This document shows positions 1-8,225 of a DNA stretch of 64,000 nt, one piece after another. The translations under genes and the position numbers were made by a program. The stretch comes from Epilithonimonas arachidiradicis (lineage in GTDB: Bacteria; Bacteroidota; Bacteroidia; Flavobacteriales; Weeksellaceae): assembly GCF_003610695.1 (NCBI RefSeq), contig NZ_RAQH01000002.1, positions 350,566-414,565 on the forward strand, in the 5' to 3' direction. Below the pieces are notes generated by a model that worked only from the letters and a program-made list of their open reading frames with translations, was not told the origin of the DNA and searched no databases. The first letter of the stretch is position 1, and each line of letters begins with the position of its first letter.

Positions 1-294
1 GTTTTCAATGTTGGAACAGGCATTGCGACGGATGTGATTACCGTAGCAGAATCATTATCCAGAAACTATAACATAGATGTTCCCATCAATATCTCTGGAA
101 ATTACAGATTAGGTGATATCCGTCATAATTTTGCAGATCTTAATAAAATAACATCTGTACTGGGATTTCAACCAAAGTTTACATTCCAGCAAGGACTGAA
201 AAACTTTACAGATTGGGTCAATACGCAAGAGATAGAAGAGGATAGATATCAGAAATCTATTGATGAGATGAAAGCTAAAGGTCTGTACAAGTAG
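1..294 (+). CDS. NAD-dependent epimerase/dehydratase, C-terminal part (truncated by window edge)
   Basis: The frame is open from base 1, so only the last 97 codons of a larger gene are visible; the GTG at 34 is internal. The segment YRLGDIRHNFADLNK, followed by LGFQPKFTFQQGL, matches the C-terminal lobe of extended short-chain dehydrogenases that modify nucleotide sugars, where the RxGDxRH region contacts the sugar nucleotide. The Rossmann fold and the catalytic YxxxK lie outside the window. It leads into a run of polysaccharide genes on the same strand, so a role in making a sugar for surface glycan is likely. The exact substrate cannot be told. Confidence 0.8.
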   Translation, partial: VFNVGTGIATDVITVAESLSRNYNIDVPINISGNYRLGDIRHNFADLNKITSVLGFQPKFTFQQGLKNFTDWVNTQEIEEDRYQKSIDEMKAKGLYK

Positions 295-321
295 ATTTAT
301 TTTTAATAATTAAAAACACAA

Positions 322-1371
322 TTGGTGCTACTTAGAAATAAAATATCAGGCAAAAAAATACTTTTCTTTTCTGTGCAGACCTTTAATCTCGAAAAAGAGA
401 TTAAAAATAAAATGGAAGAAAATGGAGCGATCGTCACATATTATGATGAACGACCTTCTAATAGCAATTTTACAAAAGGTATTATTCGGTTGAAGAGAGC
501 TATGTATCAAAAGAAAATTGACGCATACTATCAAAGTATTTTAGATTCTATTAGAAAAGAAACATTTGATTTTCTCTTTGTTAATCGTGGAGAAGTAATT
601 ACTGCAAATTTTTTAAAGGAATTTAAAAAACTTCAGCCCAACTGTGAAATGATTTTTTTTACATGGGATTCCTTTACTAATCATTCGCACCCAACAACAA
701 TTCTACAGTATTTTGAAAAAAGATTCAGTTTTGATAGAGAAGATGCTGAAAAATATAATATTGGCTTCCGGCCTTTATTTTATTTGGATAAATATAAAAA
801 AATAAAAAAAGAATCCAGTAGTAATTATAAATATGATTTATTATTTTTAGGCACTGCCCACTCTGACAGATATATAATAAGTTCAAAAGTGGCAGAATGG
901 TGTGTTAAAAATGGATTTAGAACTTTTACTTATTACTACATGCATAGCAAGGCAGTCTATTTTTATCAAAAGATTTTTGACAAAAGTTTTAGGGAATTTG
1001 ATTACAAAAAACTAAGTTTCAACAGTCTTTCTACGGATCAAATTGTAGACTTGTACAAAAATTCTAATATCATATTAGATATCAATCATCCTGGACAAAA
1101 AGGGCTGACTATGAGAACTTTTGAAACAATTGGAGCTGGAAAAAAGATGATAACAACTAACGAAGAAATAAAAAAATATCCATTCTATTCTCCGGACATA
1201 TTTTATGTGATTGACAGAAATGATATAATTTTAGATCCTGATTTTTTTTCGAGTTCGAAAAAAATTATTTCGGATGAATTATATTACAGATGCTCAATAG
1301 AAGGTTGGTTGTCAGACATATTTTTAAAAGATGAGAAAGATGACTGGAAATCTATAATGAATATAAACTGA
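322..1371 (+). CDS. Probable glycosyltransferase (CgeB/GT4-like)
   Basis: This protein of about 349 residues has no signal peptide. It shows a two-lobed pattern: an N-terminal Rossmann-like half (KKILFFSVQTF near the start, FDFLFVNRGE around residue 83) and a C-terminal half with DINHPGQKGLTMRTFETIGAG near residue 255. The latter resembles the donor-binding E-x7-E region of GT-B enzymes. No close family is certain; a CgeB-like or GT4-like transferase is the best guess. There is no nearby ATG: TTG 322 or GTG 325 fits the N-terminal strand, while the first in-frame ATG near 412 would remove it. The stop lies 2 nt before the next gene, so the two are co-transcribed. Confidence 0.6.
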   Translation: MVLLRNKISGKKILFFSVQTFNLEKEIKNKMEENGAIVTYYDERPSNSNFTKGIIRLKRAMYQKKIDAYYQSILDSIRKETFDFLFVNRGEVITANFLKEFKKLQPNCEMIFFTWDSFTNHSHPTTILQYFEKRFSFDREDAEKYNIGFRPLFYLDKYKKIKKESSSNYKYDLLFLGTAHSDRYIISSKVAEWCVKNGFRTFTYYYMHSKAVYFYQKIFDKSFREFDYKKLSFNSLSTDQIVDLYKNSNIILDINHPGQKGLTMRTFETIGAGKKMITTNEEIKKYPFYSPDIFYVIDRNDIILDPDFFSSSKKIISDELYYRCSIEGWLSDIFLKDEKDDWKSIMNIN

Positions 1372-1373
1372 TT

Positions 1374-2273
1374 ATGAAAGTTTTAATAACAGGTGCTTCA
1401 GGTTTTGTTGGAACAAATTTGGCTACATATCTTCTCAGAGAAGGATTTGAAATTTATAAATTATCATTAAGGAGTTCTTGGAAGCTTTCAACTGATTTAG
1501 ATGCTATAATTCATTTAGCAGGTAAAGCACACGATACAACCAATATTTCAGATGATAATGATTACTATAAAATCAACACAGAACTTACTGTCAAATTGTT
1601 TGATGATTTTTTGAAATCTTCTATTCGGGATTTTTTTTACTTTAGTAGTGTAAAAGCAGCGGCAGATACTGTTGAGGGAATATTGAGTGAGGAACACTTT
1701 TCCAATCCTCAAACCATATATGGTAAATCCAAGTTAGACGCCGAAAATTACTTGATTTCTAAAATATTACCAGAAAACAAAAGGCTATTTATCATACGTC
1801 CATGTATGATTCATGGACCGGGCAATAAAGGAAACCTTAATCTTCTTTACAAAATTGTAGAGAAAAGTTTGCCCTGGCCTCTAGCCGCTTTTGAGAATAA
1901 AAGATCATTTCTAAGTATAAGTAATCTTAATTTTTTGATAATGAAAATTTTAGAAAATAGGAATGTGCCATCTGGAATTTATAATTTTTCTGATGACGAG
2001 AGTCTCTCTACTAATGAGTTGGTTTCTGTAATTGCAAATACAATAGGACAAAAGCCAAAATTATGGAACATCACTCCTTGGTTAATTTTTCTTGTGGCTA
2101 AAATTGGAAATATCATCAAACTACCATTGAATTCTGAAAGACTGAAAAAACTTACAGAAAGTTACGTGGTATCTAATGCTAAAATAAAAGCGGTAATAGG
2201 AATTGAAAAATTACCTATAACTGCTGAAGATGGATTAAGAGCAACTATTGATAGTTTTAATAAATCCAAATAA
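1374..2273 (+). CDS. NAD-dependent sugar-nucleotide epimerase/dehydratase
   Basis: At 299 residues this is an extended SDR enzyme. The N-terminal GASGFVG is the NAD(P)-binding glycine motif, HLAGKAHD follows as the second conserved strand, SSVKAAAD carries the catalytic Ser region, and YGKSKLDAE near residue 115 gives the catalytic Tyr and Lys. RPCMIHGPGNKGN is typical of the UDP-sugar epimerase branch. It lies 2 nt after the glycosyltransferase and shortly before a WecA/WbpL-like transferase. Epimerase plus priming transferase pairs make and then load the first sugar on undecaprenyl phosphate in many O-antigen loci, so a UDP-N-acetylhexosamine 4-epimerase or reductase is plausible. Substrate is inferred only. 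Confidence 0.8.
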   Translation: MKVLITGASGFVGTNLATYLLREGFEIYKLSLRSSWKLSTDLDAIIHLAGKAHDTTNISDDNDYYKINTELTVKLFDDFLKSSIRDFFYFSSVKAAADTVEGILSEEHFSNPQTIYGKSKLDAENYLISKILPENKRLFIIRPCMIHGPGNKGNLNLLYKIVEKSLPWPLAAFENKRSFLSISNLNFLIMKILENRNVPSGIYNFSDDESLSTNELVSVIANTIGQKPKLWNITPWLIFLVAKIGNIIKLPLNSERLKKLTESYVVSNAKIKAVIGIEKLPITAEDGLRATIDSFNKSK

Positions 2274-2358
2274 ATTATCTGATATTTTTTTAACTATTTT
2301 GATATTGTTTAATAATTGCGACTTCAAAAATGACGAAGTATATAAAAACTAAAATGAT

Positions 2359-2366
2359 TACCTTTG
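2359..2366 (+). promoter_or_regulatory. -7 box TACCTTTG
   Basis: The octamer matches the Bacteroidota -7 consensus TAnnTTTG. No clear TTG lies at the expected -33 distance. It overlaps the TTG codon at 2364, which argues that the following gene starts at the ATG at 2388 instead. Confidence 0.5.
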
Positions 2367-2387
2367 CAATTTGAAAATACAACACAA

Positions 2388-3368
2388 ATGTACTATCTGC
2401 TAATAACCATTTTAATATTTATTGGACTTTTAATATACTTTAAAATTGCTAATAAATATAATATAATCGATAAACCAAATGAAAGAAGTTCACACACACA
2501 AATAACAATCAGAGGTGGAGGTATTGTTTATCCTTTATCATATGCTCTACTAATTTTTTTTTCTTTTGATAATATTGATGAAAATTACCTTAATTTCATC
2601 ATCGGTTTGGGACTTTTGATAATTTCTGCAATCAGTTTTGTGGACGATATAGTATTATTATCTCCCAAGCTAAGATTAATATTTCACTTTATCAGTGTCA
2701 CTGTATTGCTATATTCTATTTCAGGTTTTTCTCAACCAGTATGGATTATTTTGTTTTACTATATATTTGTAATTGGAATACTCAATTGCTTTAATTTTAT
2801 GGATGGGATCAATGGCATCACGGGTTTATATAGCTTAATAACTTTATGTACACTCTATTATATTAATACTGAGTATGGTTTTTTTTCAAAAGATTTTATA
2901 TTATTTCCGATACTAGCAAGTTTTGTTTTTTTATTTTTCAATTTTAGGAAAAAGGCTCGATGTTTTGCCGGAGATATTGGTAGTTTCAGCATTGCGTATT
3001 TGATACTTGTAATTATAGGAACAGTAATACTCCAAACAGGTGATTATAGATATTTGTTTTTACTTACTGTTTATGGAGTTGATTCAGTTTTGACTATAAT
3101 AGAAAGAATATTTCTTAAGGAAAATATTTTTGAAGCTCATAGAAAACATTTATACCAGATTTTAGTTAACGAAAAAAAACAGTCTCATCTTTTGATAAGT
3201 TCTTGGTATGCATTCACTCAATTAATTATTAATTTTGTTATTTTATATTTCGATTTTAGTTTTATCCAGTGTATTTTTGCAATAGTTTTACCATTCGGAT
3301 TACTGTATCTTTTGCTAAAATCTTATCTTAAAAAAAATATTATATTGACAACAAACAAAACTATTTGA
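2388..3368 (+). CDS. WecA/MraY-family undecaprenyl-phosphate sugar-1-phosphate transferase
   Basis: This polytopic membrane protein of about 326 residues has roughly ten hydrophobic segments. Family motifs are in order: PNERSSH near the N-terminus, FVDDI (the Asp pair binding Mg2+), NCFNFMDGINGITG (the NxxNxxDG active-site loop), CFAGDIGS, and near the C-terminus EAHRKHLYQ, the HRxHxYQ carbohydrate-recognition loop of bacterial WecA/WbpL/TarO enzymes. It should transfer a HexNAc- or FucNAc-1-phosphate to undecaprenyl phosphate at the inner membrane, priming O-antigen or capsule assembly. The ATG at 2388 is chosen because the TTG at 2364 lies inside a -7 promoter box. The neighbouring epimerase may supply its donor. 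Confidence 0.88.
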   Translation: MYYLLITILIFIGLLIYFKIANKYNIIDKPNERSSHTQITIRGGGIVYPLSYALLIFFSFDNIDENYLNFIIGLGLLIISAISFVDDIVLLSPKLRLIFHFISVTVLLYSISGFSQPVWIILFYYIFVIGILNCFNFMDGINGITGLYSLITLCTLYYINTEYGFFSKDFILFPILASFVFLFFNFRKKARCFAGDIGSFSIAYLILVIIGTVILQTGDYRYLFLLTVYGVDSVLTIIERIFLKENIFEAHRKHLYQILVNEKKQSHLLISSWYAFTQLIINFVILYFDFSFIQCIFAIVLPFGLLYLLLKSYLKKNIILTTNKTI

Positions 3369-3390
3369 TAATAGAAAAAATTGTAACTAC

Positions 3391-3936
3391 ATGAAAATAA
3401 AAGAAACCCCTCTGAAAGACTGTTACATTCTTGAACCCACAATATTTAATGACGATAGAGGTTACTTCTATGAAAAGTTCAATGAAAAAACCTTTGAACA
3501 ATTTACCGGGATGAACGGACACTTCGTTCAAGACAATATATCAAAATCAAGCTATGGTGTTTTGAGAGGATTACATTTACAAAAAGGAAAGCATGCACAA
3601 GCAAAATTAGTGTCTTGCTTAGAGGGGAGAGTTCTTGATGTTGCTGTAGACCTCAGAAAAGATTCTCCAACCTTTGGCAAATGGTTTTCCATAGAACTTA
3701 CAGCAGAAAATAAATTACAACTTTATGTTCCAAGAGGATTCGGACACGGATTTTCTGTTTTAAGCGAAACGGCAGTGTTTTCATATAAGTGTGATAATTT
3801 TTATAATAAGGAATCAGAGGGAAGCGTTTTGTGGAATGATACTGATTTAAGAATAGACTGGCAATTGCCTGAACATGATGTCATACTTTCAGAAAAAGAT
3901 AAGCATTCTCCAAACTTCAAAGATGAAAATTTTTAG
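3391..3936 (+). CDS. rfbC: dTDP-4-dehydrorhamnose 3,5-epimerase
   Basis: The full-length RmlC protein (181 residues) is a cupin-fold enzyme that epimerises C3 and C5 of dTDP-4-keto-6-deoxyglucose in dTDP-L-rhamnose synthesis. Diagnostic residues are visible: DDRGYFYE at 21-28, RGLHLQ with catalytic His62, the CLEGRVLDVAVDLRKDSPT strand, PRGFGHGF at 114-121 and catalytic Tyr132 in FSYKCD. The partner genes rfbA, rfbB and rfbD are not in the window; they may lie to the left. It follows the WecA-like gene by 22 nt, and its last 14 nt overlap the next gene, so this is one operon. Family assignment is very secure. Confidence 0.96.
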   Translation: MKIKETPLKDCYILEPTIFNDDRGYFYEKFNEKTFEQFTGMNGHFVQDNISKSSYGVLRGLHLQKGKHAQAKLVSCLEGRVLDVAVDLRKDSPTFGKWFSIELTAENKLQLYVPRGFGHGFSVLSETAVFSYKCDNFYNKESEGSVLWNDTDLRIDWQLPEHDVILSEKDKHSPNFKDENF

Positions 3937-5110
3937 AAAATTAAGATTATTATTTTTATTGTTATCGGTTTTCTTTTCTGCACAAACAGATGAGTTGCCA
4001 ATAATGGCTTTTCATTCTTTCACACCACAGACTTCAAATCTAATGAATTTTAAAAAATTCAAAGAAGCTGGATTTAATATCAATCACACAATTTTTAGAA
4101 CTAATGATCAAGTTCAAAATGCATTAAATCTAGCTCAGAAAGTAGGAATTAAAATGATTATATATTCTGATGAATTATTGGTTGATACAGAAAATACCGT
4201 AAAAAAATTTAGAAATCATCCTGCTTTATTTGCTTATTTTTTAGCAGATGAGCCTTCTCCAAAAGATTTTGAGAGTTTACAAAGGCTTATTGAAAAAGTA
4301 AAAAAATTAGATTCCAAACATCCTATTTACATTAATTTACATCCTAATTATGCACCTTCAACATATTTGGGAAATTTAAGTTACAATGTATATGTTGACA
4401 AGTTTTTAAAAACAGTTAATGTGGAAATTTTATCTTTTGACAATTATCCGCTTGCTGATAACAAAATACTTAGTACATGGTATGATAATTTAGAAATTAT
4501 AAGAAATAATTCACAAAAAAACAGTAAACCCTTCTGGGCATTCGCCAATACAACTATCTTTAATAATTACAGACAACCCACATTAGGTGGACTCAAATTA
4601 CAACAGTTTAGCAATCTTCTTTATGGTGCGAAGGGCTTACAATATTTCACTTATATTACTATGGATGACGAATACTGGAAAAAACATAATTTTGGTTATG
4701 CAATTGTCCACAATAATGGTAAGCCAACACCTACATATAGTCTTGTGAAAAACCTTAATCAACAGATAAAGAATCTTTCATGGATTTTCACAAAATCAAA
4801 AGTTGATTCCGTTTTTCATATAGGTGATACAATCCCAGTTGGTACAAAAAGGTTAAATTTCCTTCCAAATAAATTTAAAGTCTTTAAAACTTTTGGTAGG
4901 AATGCATTAGTTTCTTTTCAGTCGATTGGAACACAAAAATTTATAATTATTCAAAATAAGGATGTTTTCAAAACAATGCCTTTCAATTATCAAGCGCAAC
5001 TCGGTGTCTACGTCATTGATAATAAAACAGGAAAAAGAAAGACAATAACAACCAATGCGAATATATCCAGTATCCCACCAGGAGATATTTTAATTTTTGC
5101 ATATAAATAA
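3923..5110 (+). CDS. Secreted TIM-barrel (glycoside-hydrolase-like) protein
   Basis: The ATG at 3923 gives a clean signal peptide (MKIFRKLRLLFLLLSVFFSA, then Q) for export, so it is preferred over an upstream ATG at 3875 that lies further inside rfbC. The mature part of about 375 residues has beta/alpha-barrel rhythm: FNINHTIFR, KMIIYSDE, AYFLADEPS, HPIYINLHPNY, EILSFDNYP, FWAFANT and GAKGLQYFTYI. FLADEPS places an acidic residue at a barrel strand end, as in the acid/base Glu of clan GH-A enzymes. I recognise no exact family and do not claim activity. It overlaps rfbC by 14 nt and ends the polysaccharide operon, suggesting a role on that glycan. A terminator follows at once. Confidence 0.6.
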   Translation: MKIFRKLRLLFLLLSVFFSAQTDELPIMAFHSFTPQTSNLMNFKKFKEAGFNINHTIFRTNDQVQNALNLAQKVGIKMIIYSDELLVDTENTVKKFRNHPALFAYFLADEPSPKDFESLQRLIEKVKKLDSKHPIYINLHPNYAPSTYLGNLSYNVYVDKFLKTVNVEILSFDNYPLADNKILSTWYDNLEIIRNNSQKNSKPFWAFANTTIFNNYRQPTLGGLKLQQFSNLLYGAKGLQYFTYITMDDEYWKKHNFGYAIVHNNGKPTPTYSLVKNLNQQIKNLSWIFTKSKVDSVFHIGDTIPVGTKRLNFLPNKFKVFKTFGRNALVSFQSIGTQKFIIIQNKDVFKTMPFNYQAQLGVYVIDNKTGKRKTITTNANISSIPPGDILIFAYK

Positions 5111-5136
5111 AAGAACCAAGATTGGTTCTTTTTTTA
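5111..5136 (+). terminator. Intrinsic terminator of the polysaccharide operon
   Basis: AAGAACCAA pairs with TTGGTTCTT across a tiny loop and is followed by a run of T. It begins at the base after the stop codon at 5110 and overlaps the -33 region of the rimO promoter. Confidence 0.85.
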
Positions 5137-5148
5137 TTCCTAAATTTG
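5122..5148 (+). promoter_or_regulatory. rimO promoter (TTG - 16 nt - TAAATTTG)
   Basis: A TTG at 5122-5124 and a -7 box TAAATTTG at 5141-5148 are 16 nt apart, slightly shorter than the usual spacing of about 19-21. The ATG follows 20 nt after the box. Confidence 0.55.
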
Positions 5149-5168
5149 CAAACTTAAAATTGTAGATA

Positions 5169-6470
5169 ATGCGTACAAAATCTGTAGGTAAAAAGAAAAT
5201 TAATATCGTAACTCTTGGATGTTCCAAAAATGTTTATGACTCAGAAGTTTTGATGGGTCAGCTGGAAGCTAATGGAAAGCAAGTAGTTCATGAGGAAAAA
5301 GGTGATGTTGTGGTGATTAACACCTGCGGATTTATTGATAATGCGAAAGAAGAAAGTATCAACACTATTTTGGAGTATGTTGATTTGAAAAATCAAGGTG
5401 TTGTTGAGAAAGTTTTCGTGACAGGTTGCCTTTCGGAGAGATATAAACCTGACTTGATTCGTGAGATTCCGGATGTTGACCAATATTTTGGGACACGTGA
5501 TTTGCCAATTTTATTGAAGCATCTTGGTGCGGACTACAAGCACGAATTGGTAGGAGAGCGGCTAACAACAACTCCCAAGCATTACGCCTATCTAAAAATT
5601 TCTGAAGGCTGTGACAGGCCTTGCTCGTTCTGTGCAATCCCTTTGATGAGAGGTGGTCACATTTCTACACCTATCGAAAAATTGGTCATAGAAGCTCAAA
5701 AATTAGCGAAAAAAGGCGTTAAAGAATTGATTCTTATCGCTCAGGATTTGACTTTTTACGGGTTGGATATTTATAAAAAAAGAGCTCTAGGTGAACTTTT
5801 ACAGGAACTCATCAAAGTGGAAGGTATTGAATGGATTCGTCTTCATTATGCCTTCCCAACAGGATTTCCAGAAGATGTTCTGGATATTATCAGAACCGAG
5901 CCTAAGATTTGTAACTATATAGATATTCCGCTTCAGCATATCAATACAGAATTGTTGAAAGCAATGAAAAGAGGAACGACGTTCGAGAAGACTAATGCAC
6001 TTCTGGACAAATTCCGTGAGAAAGTGCCGGATATGGCGATCAGAACAACCTTGATTGTTGGTTTTCCAGGAGAAACAGAAGAAAGATTCGAGGAATTAAA
6101 ACAATGGGTGCGAGACCAGCGATTTGACCGATTGGGTTGCTTTACATATTCTCACGAGGAAAATACGACGGCTTATGTTTTGGAAGATAACATTCCGGAC
6201 GAGGTGAAACAGAAAAGAGTAGAGGAGATTATGGAAATCCAGCAGCAAATTTCTTGGGAGAAAAACCAGGAGAAAGTTGGTAAGATTTTCAAATGTATAT
6301 TTGACAGAAAGGAAGGTGATTATTTCGTAGGAAGAACGGAATATGATTCTCCGGACGTCGATAATACGGTTTTAGTTTCTGCAAAAGACGTTTATATCTC
6401 TATTGGAGAGTTCGCCAACGTCAAAATTACTTCGGCTGAGGATTATGATTTGATTGGAGAATTAGTATAA
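5169..6470 (+). CDS. rimO: Ribosomal protein uS12 methylthiotransferase RimO
   Basis: This radical-SAM methylthiotransferase of 433 residues adds a methylthio group to an aspartate of ribosomal protein S12. The N-terminal UPF0004 domain carries Cys18 (GCSKN), Cys53 (NTCGF) and Cys87 (TGCLSE) for one iron-sulfur cluster. The radical-SAM motif CDRPCSFC (Cys148, 152, 155) holds the second. SEGCDRPCSFCAIPLMRG and the DIPLQHI region are typical of RimO/MiaB, and the length and a C-terminal TRAM domain (about 365-433, FVGRTEYDSPDVDN) favour RimO. It stands alone between two terminators and has its own promoter. Confidence 0.95.
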   Translation: MRTKSVGKKKINIVTLGCSKNVYDSEVLMGQLEANGKQVVHEEKGDVVVINTCGFIDNAKEESINTILEYVDLKNQGVVEKVFVTGCLSERYKPDLIREIPDVDQYFGTRDLPILLKHLGADYKHELVGERLTTTPKHYAYLKISEGCDRPCSFCAIPLMRGGHISTPIEKLVIEAQKLAKKGVKELILIAQDLTFYGLDIYKKRALGELLQELIKVEGIEWIRLHYAFPTGFPEDVLDIIRTEPKICNYIDIPLQHINTELLKAMKRGTTFEKTNALLDKFREKVPDMAIRTTLIVGFPGETEERFEELKQWVRDQRFDRLGCFTYSHEENTTAYVLEDNIPDEVKQKRVEEIMEIQQQISWEKNQEKVGKIFKCIFDRKEGDYFVGRTEYDSPDVDNTVLVSAKDVYISIGEFANVKITSAEDYDLIGELV

Positions 6471-6486
6471 CTCAACATTTTATAAT

Positions 6487-6525
6487 AAAAACACCATCTT
6501 ATTTTTAAGATGGTGTTTTTTTGTT
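6487..6525 (+). terminator. Intrinsic terminator after rimO
   Basis: A long stem pairs AAAACACCATCTTA with TAAGATGGTGTTTT over a short T loop and is followed by a T tract. It lies 17 nt after the rimO stop. Confidence 0.92.
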
Positions 6526-6953
6526 TTTGTTAAAAAAAACAATGAATTTGCATAAGTCTTTGTTTTTCAATTGTTTATCATTTCTTTCAGGTCTTTAAAT
6601 GGTTTAAATTTTAATATTTTGAATTATTGATAATTAAATTTGTTATTTTTTATCGAATCAATATATTATTTTACTTTATAATGTTGATATTTAGCTAACA
6701 TTGATTTAATATTGTTTTGTATTGATAATATTAAATTAATGTTTAAAATTTAAAGTATTGATTTTCAGTATTTTTAATATTTGTAGTGGGTCAGTGTAAT
6801 GGGCATTTTTTAAGAATGTTACAAAATAATTAACGTTTTTTAACAAATTCTGTCATCGCCTTACTATGGCTACATTGCGACTATCAAAATTTTGTTTTTT
6901 TCTTGTCCGCAGCATCTGAAATCGAAAAGCGATGTTTCAGACATCATTCCGAA
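6526..6953. other. AT-rich intergenic region, no gene seen
   Basis: About 430 nt of very AT-rich sequence lie between the rimO terminator and the RlpA-like gene. I see no plausible ORF, tRNA or clear hairpin. A TTG-started extension of the next gene (from 6892) is open but lacks coding character and precedes a -7 promoter box. Confidence 0.6.
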
Positions 6954-6961
6954 TATCTTTG
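6954..6961 (+). promoter_or_regulatory. -7 box TATCTTTG for the RlpA-like gene
   Basis: A perfect TAnnTTTG octamer lies 20 nt before the ATG at 6982. No TTG is seen at the -33 position. The box supports the downstream start. Confidence 0.5.
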
Positions 6962-6981
6962 CAGAGTCAAAACCAATAAAT

Positions 6982-7359
6982 ATGTTCAAAATGATGAAAA
7001 GAGTTATTCTCGTAATCATAATGATGATTTCAACACTTGGTATTTATTCCTTCAAGAGTAATGCCACAGATGCCAAAACAAGTTTTGCATCGTTCTACCA
7101 CGATAAATTTAATGGTAGAAAAACAGCAAGCGGAGAGATTTTCAATAATAAAGAGTTAACCGCTGCTAACAGAACCCTTCCTTTTGGAACAGAAGTAAAG
7201 ATTACTAATTTGATTTCTGGGAAGAGTGTTGTAGTGAAAGTGAATGACAGAGGTCCTTACCATTCTTCAAGAGCCTTTGATCTATCCAAAGCTGCATTTA
7301 GTTCAATCGCTGATACCAGAAAAGGTACTATCGCTATTGAATACGAAATTATCGACTAA
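6982..7359 (+). CDS. RlpA-like double-psi beta-barrel protein, exported
   Basis: The protein has 125 residues from the ATG at 6982, with a hydrophobic leader (VILVIIMMISTLGIYSF after Lys/Arg) that looks like a signal peptide. The mature part is a double-psi beta-barrel: SFASFYHDKFNGRKTASGE, then LTAANRTLPFGTEVKITN, and VNDRGPYHSSRAFDLSKAA, the classic RlpA signature with the Asp of VNDRGP. RlpA proteins are septal lytic transglycosylases or cell-wall binding proteins. This one is short and lacks a SPOR domain and lipobox, so it is better called RlpA-like. ATG codons at 6991 and 6994 are possible alternatives. Confidence 0.85.
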   Translation: MFKMMKRVILVIIMMISTLGIYSFKSNATDAKTSFASFYHDKFNGRKTASGEIFNNKELTAANRTLPFGTEVKITNLISGKSVVVKVNDRGPYHSSRAFDLSKAAFSSIADTRKGTIAIEYEIID

Positions 7360-7380
7360 GATTATCTTACATTAAAAAGA

Positions 7381-7409
7381 AAAACCATCTCATTTTTGAG
7401 ATGGTTTTT
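7381..7409. terminator. Bidirectional terminator between rlpA-like gene and map
   Basis: AAAACCATCTCA pairs perfectly with TGAGATGGTTTT across a TTTT loop. A-tracts and T-tracts on both sides let it serve both convergent genes. Confidence 0.9.
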
Positions 7410-7429
7410 AGTTTTATATGTTTTCTGTT

Positions 7430-8194
7430 TTAATTCCAGATGTCGTTCATTGCTGTGAGGATAATTGGTTTTCCGTCTGTAATGACAATCGTGTGTTCGT
7501 GTTGTGCCATAAAACCGCCTTTGTTTCCAATCATTGTCCAGCCGTCTTCTGTTGTTTCAGCAATAGATGATGTCGTTGAAATAAAAGTTTCAATTGCTAC
7601 AACAGAATTTTTCTTGAATCGTCTTTGATCAAATCTATTTCTGTAATTCAGTAATTCATCCGGCTGTTCATGCAGACTTCTTCCAATGCCGTGACCGCCG
7701 AGATTTTTAATCACCTTGTATCCACGTTTCTTGGCCTCGGTTTCCATCAGGTAACCAATGTCCGAAATCTTGACGCCGCCTTTTATTTGATTAATTGCTT
7801 TTTTCAAAATCTCTTTAGAAGCATCCACTAATTTCTGATGCTTATGAAAATCTTTTCCAATAACGAAAGACGAACCGTTATCCGCCCAAAAACCATTCAG
7901 TTCAGCAGAAACATCAATGTTGATTAGATCGCCTTCTTTCAATATTCTTTTTTCTGAAGGAATACCGTGGCAAAATTCGTTATTTACACTGATGCAAGTC
8001 CAGCCGGGAAAGCCGTAAGTTAAACAAGGTGCAGACTTGGCTCCGAAATCGGCCAGAATTTTCCCTCCGAAATCATCCAGGTCTTTTGTGCTCATTCCGG
8101 GTTTTGCGAAGTCTATCATTGCCTTTAAGGTATAGGCAACTGCTTTGCTGGCTTCCTGCATTCCGATTAATTCTGACTCGTTTTGGATCGACAT
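7430..8194 (-). CDS. map: Methionine aminopeptidase, type I
   Basis: At 254 residues this has the pita-bread fold of type I methionine aminopeptidases, which remove N-terminal Met from nascent proteins. All five metal ligands and the catalytic His can be placed: His76 (FCHGIP), Asp94 (NIDVS), Asp105 (FWADNGS), His168 (GGHGIG), Glu202 (AIETF) and Glu233 (QHEHT). The segment NIDVSAELNGFWADNGS differs from the common NIDVT...GDTS form, so this is a divergent branch, possibly a second paralogue in the genome. It is a single gene with a -7 box 17 nt before the ATG and shares a terminator with the RlpA-like gene. Confidence 0.93.
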   Translation of the reverse strand: MSIQNESELIGMQEASKAVAYTLKAMIDFAKPGMSTKDLDDFGGKILADFGAKSAPCLTYGFPGWTCISVNNEFCHGIPSEKRILKEGDLINIDVSAELNGFWADNGSSFVIGKDFHKHQKLVDASKEILKKAINQIKGGVKISDIGYLMETEAKKRGYKVIKNLGGHGIGRSLHEQPDELLNYRNRFDQRRFKKNSVVAIETFISTTSSIAETTEDGWTMIGNKGGFMAQHEHTIVITDGKPIILTAMNDIWN

Positions 8195-8211
8195 TGTTTT
8201 GATTTTAACTA

Positions 8212-8219
8212 CAAATATA
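8212..8219 (-). promoter_or_regulatory. -7 box TATATTTG for map
   Basis: Read on the minus strand, TATATTTG fits TAnnTTTG exactly and lies 17 nt before the map ATG. No matching -33 TTG was found. Confidence 0.5.
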
Positions 8220-8225
8220 AATTAA

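Noticed and set aside
34..294. A complete short gene starting at GTG 34
   Set aside because: The frame is open to base 1 and the protein matches only the C-terminus of an epimerase, so it is truncated by the window.
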